A program made the translations under genes and the position numbers. Below the pieces are notes generated by a model that ran no database searches, was not told the origin of the DNA, and worked only from the letters and a program-made list of their open reading frames with translations. Below, piece after piece: positions 50,823 through 60,040 of a stretch of DNA of 64,000 bases (position 1 is the stretch's first letter; every line of letters starts with the position of its first letter). This DNA comes from Paraburkholderia dioscoreae (lineage in GTDB: Bacteria > Pseudomonadota > Gammaproteobacteria > Burkholderiales > Burkholderiaceae). The stretch is from positions 2,604,001-2,668,000 of the forward strand of contig NZ_LR699554.1 in assembly GCF_902459535.1 (NCBI RefSeq), read 5' to 3'.

Positions 50823-51145
50823 ATTTTCACGTGGTTCGTCGTCGCGCCGCCGCTCGAGGATGACCGCGGCAAGTCAGCAGCCGTAAGACAAGGCGAGTCC
50901 GTAAGCCACGTCGCGGCGAAGCGGCCCCTGATATGAGGGGCGGCCGATGCCTCGACGATTGCCCTGGACGCCCGCACCCACCTTGCCGCGTCAGGTTTTC
51001 CGTGTGTTCGCATATGGAACACGCCGGCGTGCCTCATACCCGCTTATGGGGCAGATTCTCTCATGCTGGTCCCACGAGCCGGTATCCGCTGAACTATATA
51101 GTACCAACGGCAGTGCTGGGAAAATCCGCGAGATACAACCCGTTT
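50823..51145. other. intergenic region
   Basis: About 320 bases upstream of the response-regulator gene and downstream of the HAD gene. A perfect palindrome ACTATATAGT lies at 51093-51102. No gene or terminator is convincing. Confidence 0.45.
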
Positions 51146-51820
51146 TTACGGCCGCGACGCCACCTCGTCCAGATGCTCCAGCAGATCGGCCGGATCGTCG
51201 TAGACCCGCAGCGCACCGGCACGTTCGAGTTCCTCCGTGCCGTATCCGCCCGACAGCAGGCCCACGCCCAGCGCACGGCAGCGCCGCGCCGCCAGCATGT
51301 CCCAGATACTGTCGCCGACCACCACCGTATTTTCGACGGGCACGCCGAGGCGCCCAGCCGCGGCGACGAACAGATCGGGATCCGGCTTGGCATATTTGAC
51401 GTCGTCGCGTGTCACGACAACGGCCTTCGCGGGATCGACGCCCAGTGCCTCCAGATTGAGCGCCGCCGTCTCCATGCGGCCGCTGGTCGCGACGGCCCAC
51501 GGCGTTCCGGCCTGCGTCAGCGCGTCGAGCAAGGCCCGCGCGCCCGGCAACGGGCATACCTGTGCGCGCAATCGCTGATAAGCCGCGGCGTGAGCATGAC
51601 GAAGACGCTCGACCCGTTCGGCACTGATTTCACCGTGCGTCTCGCGCAGAAGCTGATGAGTGAAGAGGCCGCCGCTCATGCCGATCTTGCGGTGAATTCG
51701 CCACACCGACAAGGGAATCCCTTCGCTGTCGAGCGCTTCTTTCCAGGCCAGAACGTGCTGGTAGACGCTGTCGACCAGGGTTCCGTCGAGATCGAAGAGG
51801 AAAGACGTCTGGATTCGCAT
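51146..51820 (-). CDS. HAD-superfamily hydrolase (phosphatase)
   Basis: A 224-residue HAD enzyme. Motif I FLFDLDGTLVDS gives nucleophile Asp10 and acid Asp12; motif II is VATSGR, motif III the Lys in KYAKPDP, and motif IV VVVGDSIWDMLAARR. Cap type C1 lies between motifs I and II. It is of the phosphoglycolate/sugar-phosphate phosphatase kind; substrate unknown. ATG 51820 follows AGGAG. A longer frame to 51994 is not supported. Confidence 0.92.
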   Translation of the reverse strand: MRIQTSFLFDLDGTLVDSVYQHVLAWKEALDSEGIPLSVWRIHRKIGMSGGLFTHQLLRETHGEISAERVERLRHAHAAAYQRLRAQVCPLPGARALLDALTQAGTPWAVATSGRMETAALNLEALGVDPAKAVVVTRDDVKYAKPDPDLFVAAAGRLGVPVENTVVVGDSIWDMLAARRCRALGVGLLSGGYGTEELERAGALRVYDDPADLLEHLDEVASRP

Positions 51821-51992
51821 GGTGAGCTCCTGTTGATGACCACGTCCTCCAATATGCCATGTCCCGGGTTCCGCCGGTCGCGCGATCAGGCCTCCTGCTT
51901 CGCCGCTTCGAACTTCCAGACGCGACGCGGGCGACAATCCACCCGCAGTGCCGTTCATGCTAGCCTCGTGACTTCCGCTAATGGGACGTTGC

Positions 51993-52784
51993 ATGAAAAC
52001 ACCTCGATTGCGCCTTCATGGCCTGACCCGGCGACACACGATTGCGATGCTTGCTGCTCTGTTGACGTTCTCGATGAGCGCCAACCACTCTGCCCTCGCG
52101 CAGACCGAAAACACGACCGGGGTCACGTATTCCGGCACCGTCGGCGAAGCGAAGGTCGGCATGACGCTCGTTTTGCACGGCAAAGCCATAGGCGAGGGAC
52201 ATTACTTCTACTATCGCTACCTCAAGGACATTGCACTGACCGGCCAACAGTCCGGCAGCAATCTGACGTTACAGGAAGCGAACGGCACCTTCAATCTGCA
52301 CTTTGTAGGCAACGGATCGAATGGCGAGAAGCCACTCGATTTTCCCAATAGCGTGGGCCTTGCCGGCACCTGGAGCGGCGGCGGAAAAACTTTGCCGGTC
52401 AAACTCGCACTCGAAGGGATGTCACCAGCGGATGCGAATGCGGGGCACCTTTACGCGATGATCACCGACGAAACGGATGAGACATTCGAGGCGCGGGCTC
52501 AGGGCTTTTATTTCGCCGCGCTGAAGGGCGATCCGAAGCAGGCCGCGCGCTTCGTTCATTTTCCGCTGCGGGTGAACTGGGGCGCCGCGCGCCACGAGAC
52601 GATAGATTCGGCGAATCAGCTTGCCGCCAACTGGCATCGCATATTCACGCCGAGGTATCTTGCGGCGCTACGCGATGCGGTTCCGCACGATATGCCGGTT
52701 ATCAGGAGCCAATACGCCATGCTAGGTGCCGGGCTTGCGTTCTTTACCGATAAGGGTGTTGAGGTTTTGAACGCGAAGCAGTAG
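51993..52784 (+). CDS. hypothetical exported protein
   Basis: A 263-residue protein. It starts MKTPRLRLHGLTRRHTIAML, with paired arginines before a hydrophobic stretch and a cut after ALAQ, which resembles a Tat signal, although a Sec signal is possible. The mature part is beta-rich with repeats of Gly-Thr (TYSGTVGEAKVGMTLVLHGK, TWSGGGKTLPVKLALEG). I do not recognise the family; the first half resembles small beta-barrel lipocalin-like exported proteins in pattern only. An ATG at 51981 is the alternative start; neither has a strong ribosome site. Confidence 0.65.
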   Translation: MKTPRLRLHGLTRRHTIAMLAALLTFSMSANHSALAQTENTTGVTYSGTVGEAKVGMTLVLHGKAIGEGHYFYYRYLKDIALTGQQSGSNLTLQEANGTFNLHFVGNGSNGEKPLDFPNSVGLAGTWSGGGKTLPVKLALEGMSPADANAGHLYAMITDETDETFEARAQGFYFAALKGDPKQAARFVHFPLRVNWGAARHETIDSANQLAANWHRIFTPRYLAALRDAVPHDMPVIRSQYAMLGAGLAFFTDKGVEVLNAKQ

Positions 52785-52880
52785 GGATCGCTCGCGGATC
52801 CGGATGAAGTACTGTCGAATGTGATCGGCTTCAGCGACAGCGTCAGCGCTACACATCGTGATGGTTCGGCATTCCGCCAA

Positions 52881-52924
52881 TGCGAAAATCGACGCGCCGC
52901 CATTGATACCGGCGGCGCGTCGAT
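52881..52924 (-). terminator. Rho-independent terminator of the secreted glycosidase-like gene
   Basis: ATCGACGCGCCGCC and GGCGGCGCGTCGAT form a perfect 14-bp stem with a 9-nt loop (52888-52924). On the minus strand it is followed by TTTTCGC, downstream of the stop at 52961. Confidence 0.85.
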
Positions 52925-52960
52925 CGCTTTCAGCGCTGGCTGGACTGCTTGCCGGGCTAC

Positions 52961-55240
52961 TTACTGGCCCGTGTAACCGAGCGGAACAGTAGCGTTGGCC
53001 TTGGCAACCGTCGCGTTGTTCGACACGATGTACTGCGGCACTTCGGTGAGGGTCAACGCGACCCGGCCGTTGGTGTACGCAAGCGTGCTGACATTGCCGT
53101 AACCATCGATCCTGGTCACGTTGCCCGAGGTGCCGGCGTTGTCGACCTGCAGCGAATAGCTGGTCGAATAGGTCTGGCTATACGTGCCGTTGCTCGCCGG
53201 CCACTGCGCGTTGTTGTGCGTCCACGCCGCCGTCACGACCTTGCCGTTCCCCAATTGCTGGAACGCATACGCGAAGACTCCCGACGGTGCGCCCTTGATC
53301 CGGCCCAGCGTATTCGTGCCGTCGAGAGCCCGGGTCATCGTCGCGAAAGCCATTGCTTCAGGTTTCGGCGAAAGGTTCGTCGCCCCGAACGCGCCTTGTG
53401 CGTCGTTCAGATCGAAGAACGAGCCGTAGCCCACTTCACCAGGATAGTCGGCACCGTAGAACAGCGTCGTGACCTGAGCGCCGCCGCCAAGCACGATGAT
53501 GTGCGCCCGCACGCCAACCGCCGCATGCGCGAACAACTGGTTCTGCGAAGGTACATTGGGACCGTAGTTAAGGCCCGGATCGTAGCTCACGCCGGCTTCG
53601 GTGAAGAAGAGCTTCATGTTCGGCTTGCCTGCCTGCATGACCGAGCGCAGCTGCGTCATCTGATTGTCTAGCGCGTTGGCCTGGTTCGCCGGATCCGGAT
53701 CCGAGTCCTGCAACTCAGGCGGATGGGACGGGTACGTACCCGCATTCCAGTAGCCATGCGTTGCGACCGCGTCGATGTAATTCCACAGACCGAGTGCGCC
53801 GAACTTCTGCAGATAACCCGTCGTGCAGGTATCGCAATTCGCGGCAAACGGATTGCCGGTGCCCATCACGACCGCATTCGGATCGGTCGAGTGAATGCCT
53901 TGATAAGCAGCCTTGTACATGGCGACGAAGTTCGCGTCGCTATCCGCCCAGCCGAGGCTCGGCTCCCAGGTCACCTGATAGTAGTTCTTCTGCTGGTTCG
54001 GATAATTAGCGGCACGAATCAGGCTGGTATCGGTACCGACCTTCGCCATGAAGCTCTGGAATTCAGGCATGTTGGAAGGAGCGTAGTAGCTGTCGTTGAA
54101 CTGACCGGTTTTCGAATCCCACGCCGGCAGTCCGTCGAGACGCACGATACGCATCTGGTCCGGATTGGCTTTATAGAACGGATCGAGGTCATTCACGCTC
54201 GGCGTATAGGTGTTCGGACCGTTGGGTTCCATGGCTGACACCTCGCGATCGTCGATCGTCCAAGAAATGCCCAGAGCGTGCAGCGCGGCGATGTTGCCGT
54301 TGAAGCCCTGCATACCGAAGCGGTGCTGATCCTGATGCGCATACGTCACGGTGCCCAGTGCCGAACCCAGATTCGGCAGTACACCGAAGGTCGCGATGCC
54401 GACCGGGCGCGTGCCGCTTCTCGGCAACGTACCACCGTTCGAACGCAGCGTGGCGGTGAGTGCGCCATAGCCGGACCACGTCGACGTACACGGAATCGTA
54501 CTGGTTTGCACGCCTGCCTTGACTGCAAAACTTCCCTGTGTCTTGATCGCGCCAGTCGAATCCGCTACTGACCAGACGACGGTATCCGCGCTCGGTGCGT
54601 TCGTCGTAATCGCCAGCTTGAACGAGGCGTTGTTCTGGAACACGCGCAGACCGTCGGTGGTGGGCGTATCGGCGCTGATCACGCCGTTCGCGGTTCCGCC
54701 GGCCGTTTGCGTCGGCGTGCTGCATGACATGGTCGAAGTGCCGGGAGCCGGTGCGGGCGTGGGCGTGGGCGTGGGGGTCGGAGTCGGAGTCGGAGTCGGA
54801 GTCGGAGTCGGAGTCGGAGTCGGAGTCGGAGTCGGAGTCGGCGTGGGAGCCGGAGTTGGAGTCGGCGTCGGCGCAGGCGCCGGCGTAGGCGCGGGAGCCG
54901 GAGTAGGAGTCGGGGTCGGTGTTGCGGCGACCGCCTTAATCCAGCATGACTTGCCGTAGCCGTACGCCGGGTCTGACTGCGACACCGCGCCGACATAGCA
55001 GCCGACGCCGTTGCTGAACGTACGCGGCGCGGTCAACATCACCGAAGGCGCGTTGGGTGGAACCGCACCGAACACCACCGAGGCCGTTCCGAGGAAAGAG
55101 CAATTGCCATTCTCCTGTGCGCACAACTTGTATTGCTGTCCTGAGACCGTGATGGTTGCCTGAGCTTGCGCACTTTCCGCGGCAAACGATGCCAACACTG
55201 TCGCTGATGCAACTCCCAATAGTTTCAAGTATCTCGTCAT
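52961..55240 (-). CDS. secreted clan GH-A-like protein with Cys-rich N domain and Pro-Thr linker
   Basis: A 759-residue exported protein. Signal peptide to about residue 27. Residues 28-105 form a small domain with paired Cys (CAQENGNCSFLGTASVVFGA ... YGYGKSC), like modules in secreted sugar-active enzymes. Residues about 106-168 are a Pro-Thr/Pro-Ala linker coded by a hexanucleotide repeat. The remainder resembles a TIM-barrel glycosidase: Glu426 (VTWEPSLGW) could be the acid/base and Glu548 (LFFTEAGV) the nucleophile, spaced 122 apart as in clan GH-A. A C-terminal beta domain ends the protein. Substrate and family are not recognised; a polysaccharide is likely. Confidence 0.7.
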   Translation of the reverse strand: MTRYLKLLGVASATVLASFAAESAQAQATITVSGQQYKLCAQENGNCSFLGTASVVFGAVPPNAPSVMLTAPRTFSNGVGCYVGAVSQSDPAYGYGKSCWIKAVAATPTPTPTPAPAPTPAPAPTPTPTPAPTPTPTPTPTPTPTPTPTPTPTPTPTPTPTPAPAPGTSTMSCSTPTQTAGGTANGVISADTPTTDGLRVFQNNASFKLAITTNAPSADTVVWSVADSTGAIKTQGSFAVKAGVQTSTIPCTSTWSGYGALTATLRSNGGTLPRSGTRPVGIATFGVLPNLGSALGTVTYAHQDQHRFGMQGFNGNIAALHALGISWTIDDREVSAMEPNGPNTYTPSVNDLDPFYKANPDQMRIVRLDGLPAWDSKTGQFNDSYYAPSNMPEFQSFMAKVGTDTSLIRAANYPNQQKNYYQVTWEPSLGWADSDANFVAMYKAAYQGIHSTDPNAVVMGTGNPFAANCDTCTTGYLQKFGALGLWNYIDAVATHGYWNAGTYPSHPPELQDSDPDPANQANALDNQMTQLRSVMQAGKPNMKLFFTEAGVSYDPGLNYGPNVPSQNQLFAHAAVGVRAHIIVLGGGAQVTTLFYGADYPGEVGYGSFFDLNDAQGAFGATNLSPKPEAMAFATMTRALDGTNTLGRIKGAPSGVFAYAFQQLGNGKVVTAAWTHNNAQWPASNGTYSQTYSTSYSLQVDNAGTSGNVTRIDGYGNVSTLAYTNGRVALTLTEVPQYIVSNNATVAKANATVPLGYTGQ
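54781..54840. repeat. hexanucleotide tandem repeat (GAGTCG), 10 perfect copies
   Basis: Ten uninterrupted copies, encoding Pro-Thr pairs on the minus strand, within a longer imperfect array (about 54750-54920) that codes the linker of the secreted protein. Confidence 0.95.
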
Positions 55241-56377
55241 TGTCCGTAAGTTTCGCTAAAAGCAGGTTTTCCCCGAGAATTCAGCAAGATCGATCAGTCG
55301 TCCCGCTTTGGCGTTATTGAGTACAGAGAGAGAGGTGAAGCTGGGAACGCGATGACCGCGTTCATTGCTGATGAAACTGAAGCCTTGATGTGCCGCTATT
55401 CAGTGGCAATCGCACTATCCGTCCGCGCGCATGCTGACTATCGCCAACAACAGCGCGATCAGCGTTGCTACCCCTCGTGTCGGGCAACCATTCATTTATT
55501 ACGTGATACTTACCATTTTATCGAACGATGATTTCTCGACAAATCGCTATCAACATCTGCATATGAAATTTCTACGCAGTCGATCGGGCATAGCGCGCAC
55601 CAAAATCAGACGGCACGCACCGATTGCGTGAAAATTCCCATCGGCTTCCTGATCGCTGCAAAGCATTTCACCGATCGCCTGACCGGGAAAACGTCACAAG
55701 GGATTCATGCATGCCGCCGACGCGACTGGAACATCTGCCGAGGCTCGCTGACAGTCCGGCGCACCTCATTTTGACAAACAGGTTTCGCACCAACAGTTGC
55801 AATTTCTAAATTCAGGATGACGAAGAATTAACCCAACTTCTTTTCGTTCACCGTTGACAGTCCGCTATTGATGTGAACTCGTCGGCTCGACAGCTATCGA
55901 GGTGCGCCCTCGCCTTGCGAGTCGGGTTCGGACCCAAAAATCCGACTGGTCCGCGATCAGCCCGTCCGCTCGCACTGCAACCAGATGCGTCGCATATGAA
56001 GCGTAGCGCTTTCCGCCACGCCCGCTTTACGTACAAAAGCAGCCCAATGGCGAACAACAACCATCGCCGTAACTGTTACATGAGCGATGGCGTTTAGCCA
56101 GATCTCCGGTATTAGTTACAGAAGGTTTTTGGCAGACGAATTATAAACGTTTCATCCGCGTAACGTGCCGTGTTTTCAGGCGATAAGTGATAACTACGAG
56201 AAAGCCGGAAGCGAGGCGGCCGGAGATTTTCCAAACAGGCGTGAATGGAAAAACTCCGCCTCGTGCTGAGGCGGAAAACGCACATCTTTGATTCGTCAGT
56301 CGATTACTGACGCTTTTTTTGGTCCGCGTTCCGTGCGTGCAATTTATATTAGTAATACGAATTCGTTAACCGACGTT
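55241..56377. other. long AT-rich gene-free region
   Basis: About 1,140 bases, clearly more AT-rich than neighbours. Short frames (for example 55431-55631, 55873-56097) have neither ribosome sites nor coding composition. The left end holds the promoter of the secreted-protein gene; the right end holds the msrA terminator at 56249-56275. GTTAC elements occur near 56069 and 56115. I see no tRNA or recognisable small RNA. Confidence 0.6.
56249..56275 (-). terminator. Rho-independent terminator of dipZ-msrA
   Basis: TCCGCCTC, loop GTGCT, GAGGCGGA (56255-56275); on the minus strand the stem is followed by GTTTTT. It lies about 100 bases past the msrA stop. Confidence 0.85.
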
Positions 56378-57118
56378 CTATTGCGTCGAGGTAGCGAGCA
56401 AAACGGGATCGTTGCGATAAATATCCGGGAACATGCGCTTCAGGTCGGCCACCTTCGGCAGATCGTTAACAGCGATATACGGGTAGTCCGGATGCAGTGC
56501 GAGGAAGTTCTGGTGATAGCTTTCGGCCGGATAGAAGCCCTTGAAGTTCTCCACATGCGTCACGACCGGCGCTGAAAACACATGTGCGTTATCGAGTTGT
56601 GCGATATACGATTGCGCGATGCCGCGCTGCGTCGCATTCACGGGAAAAATCGCCGAGCGATATTGCGTGCCGTGGTCGGGGCCCTGATAGTTCAGTTCGG
56701 TAGGATTGTGCGCGACCGAGAAGAATATCTGCAGCAAACGCCCATACGTGATCTGCGTCGGATCGTAAGTAATCTGCACCGACTCCGCGTGTCCCGTGTC
56801 CCCTTCACTGACGGTCTCGTATTGCGCCGTGGAAGCCGCGCCGCCGCTATAACCCGAGGCGACCTGCTTCACGCCGCGCACGTGTTCGAACACGCCTTGC
56901 ACGCCCCAGAAGCAGCCCCCCGCGAATACCGCCGTTTCGCTGTGCGTCGCGGCGGCCTTCTCGTCCTGCACGGGAGCCGGAATCTTTGTGGCGGCCTCAG
57001 CCGAATGCGCGACGTGCTGCGCGGCCACGACGCCCAAAGCAACGACGACGAGGCCTGTGAGCCGAGTGACGGAAAAACGCTTCCGCAGCGACGCTGGGCC
57101 AGTGGGTATCGTGCGCAT
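56378..57118 (-). CDS. msrA: exported peptide-methionine (S)-S-oxide reductase
   Basis: A 246-residue MsrA with an N-terminal signal or anchor (about residues 17-40, ending AHSAEA). The catalytic Cys69 lies in VFAGGCFWGVQGVFEHVRGV, followed by GYSGG and the substrate block GDTGHAESVQITYDP and HNPTELNYQGPDHGTQYRSA. Most bacterial MsrA are cytoplasmic; this one is predicted periplasmic. It reduces Met-S-sulfoxide using two Cys and a thioredoxin-like partner. It is 53 bases downstream of dipZ, which can supply electrons. Confidence 0.93.
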   Translation of the reverse strand: MRTIPTGPASLRKRFSVTRLTGLVVVALGVVAAQHVAHSAEAATKIPAPVQDEKAAATHSETAVFAGGCFWGVQGVFEHVRGVKQVASGYSGGAASTAQYETVSEGDTGHAESVQITYDPTQITYGRLLQIFFSVAHNPTELNYQGPDHGTQYRSAIFPVNATQRGIAQSYIAQLDNAHVFSAPVVTHVENFKGFYPAESYHQNFLALHPDYPYIAVNDLPKVADLKRMFPDIYRNDPVLLATSTQ

Positions 57119-57171
57119 GATGGTCAGTCCTTGAGATCAGGTTAGTGTCGAATGAGGCCGCTTGTGCCGGC

Positions 57172-59040
57172 TTATCCGAACGTGAAGGCAAACGCCTGCA
57201 CCCCCGGGTTGAGAAATTCGATCGAGAAGGTATGGTCCGCAACCTCGCCGCTTTGCCGCACCAGTTGATACAGACGCTGCCCGGTCACAGTGCCGCTACC
57301 ATCGGGCGCGATGTCTGTGCCGTGCGAGGCGCCGGGAGCGGCACCGTCGAGGCTCACGCGAAACTGCACTGGCTTGCCGTCCTTACCCGGACCGAGCACC
57401 AGATGCAGGTCGCGCGCATGAAAGCGATACACAATCCGTCCCGACGCGGCGGCGAGCGTGGCGTGCTCCGCGCCCACATTCCATGAACCGGCAAGACCCC
57501 ATTCGTTGACGCCGGGCAGCGACGGTGCCGCATAGGTATGCGTCTTGCCCTCGACTTCCCCGCCCGGCGACGCGAAGTTCTCCGCCCGCTGATAACCGAC
57601 ATAGGTTTCCGGCGATTGCATGTCGGCGTTGTCCGCGGCGGCCTGTACGCCTTGTGCGCCAGCGCTCGCAATACCGATTGCAACCTTCGACGCATTCGCG
57701 TGACCCGCTTCGGTCAGCAATTGCTGGATCACCCTTTCGGATTCCGCATAGTCGCCTTCGCCGAAATGGTGATAGCGGATCTGACCTTTGGCGTCGATGA
57801 AATAGTGTGCGGGCCAGTACTGGTTATTCAGCGCGCGCCAGATCGCGTAGTTGTTGTCGATCGCCACGGGGTAGTCGACGCCGAGGTCATGCGTGGCCTT
57901 CTTCACGTTGTCGATATTACGCTCGAAGGCGAATTCCGGCGCGTGCACGCCAATCACGACGAGCCCCTGATCCTTGTATTTCTGCGCCCACGCTTTGACA
58001 TACGGCAGCGAACGTAGACAGTTGATGCAGGAGTAAGTCCAGAAATCGATCAGCACGACTTTGCCGCGCAGATCCTGCAATGTGAGCGGTGGCGAATTGA
58101 GCCATTGGACCGCGCCGTCCAACGGGGGCAGCACGCCTTCGACCGGCAGCGGCGCCGCATCGGCGACGGTGCGCATCATCGCGCCGCCGGACATCGTGGC
58201 AGCGGCGGGTTCGGTGTCAGCGGTCGATTGCGTCGCCGGGTCGGCGCTTTTCATCGCGCCGCTGCCGGATACGTCCGACGGGTTTCCCGCAACAGACGAC
58301 TTGCTCGCCGCCGCTGTCGGCGAAAGCTTGTCGACGAGTCTCTGTTCGAGACCGCCGGTCGCGACCGTCGAGACACGGGCGAGCACGCCGGTGTCGAAAC
58401 CGAGCGCGATCGCGGCCACGCCACCCAGCATCGCAACGCCGATCCCGCGGCGAATCCACTCGCCCGCGCCCAATGAACGCTTCATTGCCGTGAACACCTT
58501 GCCGCCGATCAGCAGCGCCACTGCCAGAGACGTCGCCGCGCCGGCCGCATAAGCCGCCAGCAGCAGCGTGGTGCCGACGCTCGCGCCGCGCAGTGCCGCG
58601 CCGGTCAGCACGAGACCGAGAATCGGACCGGCGCACGGTGCCCACAGCAGGCCGGTGGCAATGCCGAGCAAGAACGACGAACCCGCGCGAACCTGCTGGC
58701 CGTCGGCCTGCGCGAAATCGGACAGGCGATTGCCGGCGCTGACGAGCGGCCGCATCAGATGATCGGCGAAGCGTGGGAACAGCAACGTCAGCCCGAAAAT
58801 CGCGAGCAGCGCGATAGCCAGCCAGCGGCCATACTGGTTGGCCTGCGTAACCCAGCCGCCGCCCACGGCGGCCAGCGTCGCGACAACGGCGAACGTCAGC
58901 GCCATGCCGGCGAGCAAGGGCAAGCCGCTGCGCACGAAAGGCTGATCGGCGCGCGCGAAAACAAACGGCAGCACCGGCAGGATGCACGGGCTGAGAATGG
59001 TGAGAGCGCCGCCGAGATAGGCGAGAACGATGAGTAGCAT
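57172..59040 (-). CDS. dipZ: DipZ: CcdA-like membrane domain fused to periplasmic thioredoxin domain
   Basis: A 622-residue fusion. Residues 1-235 are the CcdA/DsbD-like membrane part (LAYLGGALTILSPCILPVLP with Cys19, and GLLWAPCAGPILGLVL with the second Cys). After a Ser/Ala-rich linker, a TlpA-like thioredoxin domain has the active site FWTYSCINCLRSLPYVKAWA. The last 160 residues (ASPGGEVEGKTHTYAAPSLP onward) form the DipZ C-terminal jelly-roll-like domain. It moves electrons from cytoplasmic thioredoxin to periplasmic partners, here probably MsrA. ATG 59040 is chosen because the protein starts directly in the first helix. It is divergent from the two-component genes. Confidence 0.92.
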   Translation of the reverse strand: MLLIVLAYLGGALTILSPCILPVLPFVFARADQPFVRSGLPLLAGMALTFAVVATLAAVGGGWVTQANQYGRWLAIALLAIFGLTLLFPRFADHLMRPLVSAGNRLSDFAQADGQQVRAGSSFLLGIATGLLWAPCAGPILGLVLTGAALRGASVGTTLLLAAYAAGAATSLAVALLIGGKVFTAMKRSLGAGEWIRRGIGVAMLGGVAAIALGFDTGVLARVSTVATGGLEQRLVDKLSPTAAASKSSVAGNPSDVSGSGAMKSADPATQSTADTEPAAATMSGGAMMRTVADAAPLPVEGVLPPLDGAVQWLNSPPLTLQDLRGKVVLIDFWTYSCINCLRSLPYVKAWAQKYKDQGLVVIGVHAPEFAFERNIDNVKKATHDLGVDYPVAIDNNYAIWRALNNQYWPAHYFIDAKGQIRYHHFGEGDYAESERVIQQLLTEAGHANASKVAIGIASAGAQGVQAAADNADMQSPETYVGYQRAENFASPGGEVEGKTHTYAAPSLPGVNEWGLAGSWNVGAEHATLAAASGRIVYRFHARDLHLVLGPGKDGKPVQFRVSLDGAAPGASHGTDIAPDGSGTVTGQRLYQLVRQSGEVADHTFSIEFLNPGVQAFAFTFG

Positions 59041-59293
59041 GGCGATTCCGAACGTTCGTGCAGGTCGGTTACAGTAGGCACGCGGGCTCGGGCGGCAGCC
59101 GGCGTACAGCTCATCCAGGGCCTGATATTGCGGAAAGTGCCCACATGCTAGAGCGCCACCGATCCCGAAGTCCTCACGGAAAGTTAAATTAAATGTGATA
59201 ACTCGCCGCCGGGAAATTTTGCACAATGACGCAATGGCCGCCTTTCCCGGTCCTGCTTTTGAACCACGCCCCGAACTGCCGCTGAAGCCAGCC

Positions 59294-60040
59294 ATGGACA
59301 ATCCGAAGCGCATCCTGATCGTCGAAGACGACGTCGACATCGCCAACGTGCTGAGCCTTCATTTGCGCGACGAGCGCTATGAAGTCGTGCACAGTGCCGA
59401 CGGCAATGAAGGGCTGCGCCTGCTGGAACAAGGCGGCTGGGATGCGCTGATTCTCGATCTGATGCTGCCAGGCGTCGACGGACTGGAAATCTGCCGGCGC
59501 GCCCGCGCGATGACACGCTATACGCCGATCATCATCACCAGCGCGCGTTCGAGCGAGGTGCACCGCATTCTCGGCCTCGAATTGGGCGCGGACGACTATC
59601 TCGCCAAACCGTTCTCCGTGCTGGAACTGGTGGCACGCGTCAAGGCTCTGCTGCGCCGCGTCGACGCTCTCGCGAAAGATTCGCGGATCGAAGCCGGCAG
59701 TCTGCGGCTTGCCGGGCTCTCAATCGATCCGCTCACGCGCGAGGCGGCCGCCGACGGCAAGCCGATCGAACTCACGCCGCGCGAATTCGACCTGCTGTAC
59801 TACTTCGCGCAGCACCCCGGCAAGGTGTTCTCGCGAATGGACCTGCTCAATGCGGTGTGGGGCTATCAGCACGAGGGCTACGAGCACACCGTCAACACGC
59901 ATATCAACCGGCTGCGCGCGAAGATCGAGGCCGATCCGGCCCAACCCGAGCGCATCCTGACCGTCTGGGGACGCGGCTACAAGCTCGCTGTGCCTGGCGA
60001 GACAGCCGCGCCCAACGGCGCACCGAAGGACGCATCGTGA
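59294..60040 (+). CDS. OmpR-family response regulator
   Basis: A 248-residue regulator. The receiver has Asp11-Asp12 in ILIVEDDVDIANVLSLHLRD, phosphorylation Asp55 in LILDLMLPG, Thr/Ser in IIITSARS and Lys in DDYLAKPFSV. The C-terminal winged helix (ELTPREFDLLYYFAQHPGKV to YEHTVNTHINRLRAKIEADP) binds DNA. I chose ATG 59294 since homologues start MDNPKRILIVEDD; ATG 59234 or GTG 59195 would add an odd Pro-rich leader. It overlaps the kinase gene (GTGA). It is divergent from dipZ-msrA and may control it. Confidence 0.9.
   Translation: MDNPKRILIVEDDVDIANVLSLHLRDERYEVVHSADGNEGLRLLEQGGWDALILDLMLPGVDGLEICRRARAMTRYTPIIITSARSSEVHRILGLELGADDYLAKPFSVLELVARVKALLRRVDALAKDSRIEAGSLRLAGLSIDPLTREAAADGKPIELTPREFDLLYYFAQHPGKVFSRMDLLNAVWGYQHEGYEHTVNTHINRLRAKIEADPAQPERILTVWGRGYKLAVPGETAAPNGAPKDAS

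Noticed and set aside
54750..54920. Repeat array considered as CRISPR
   Set aside because: Units are six bases without spacers and lie in frame inside a gene; no cas genes are present.
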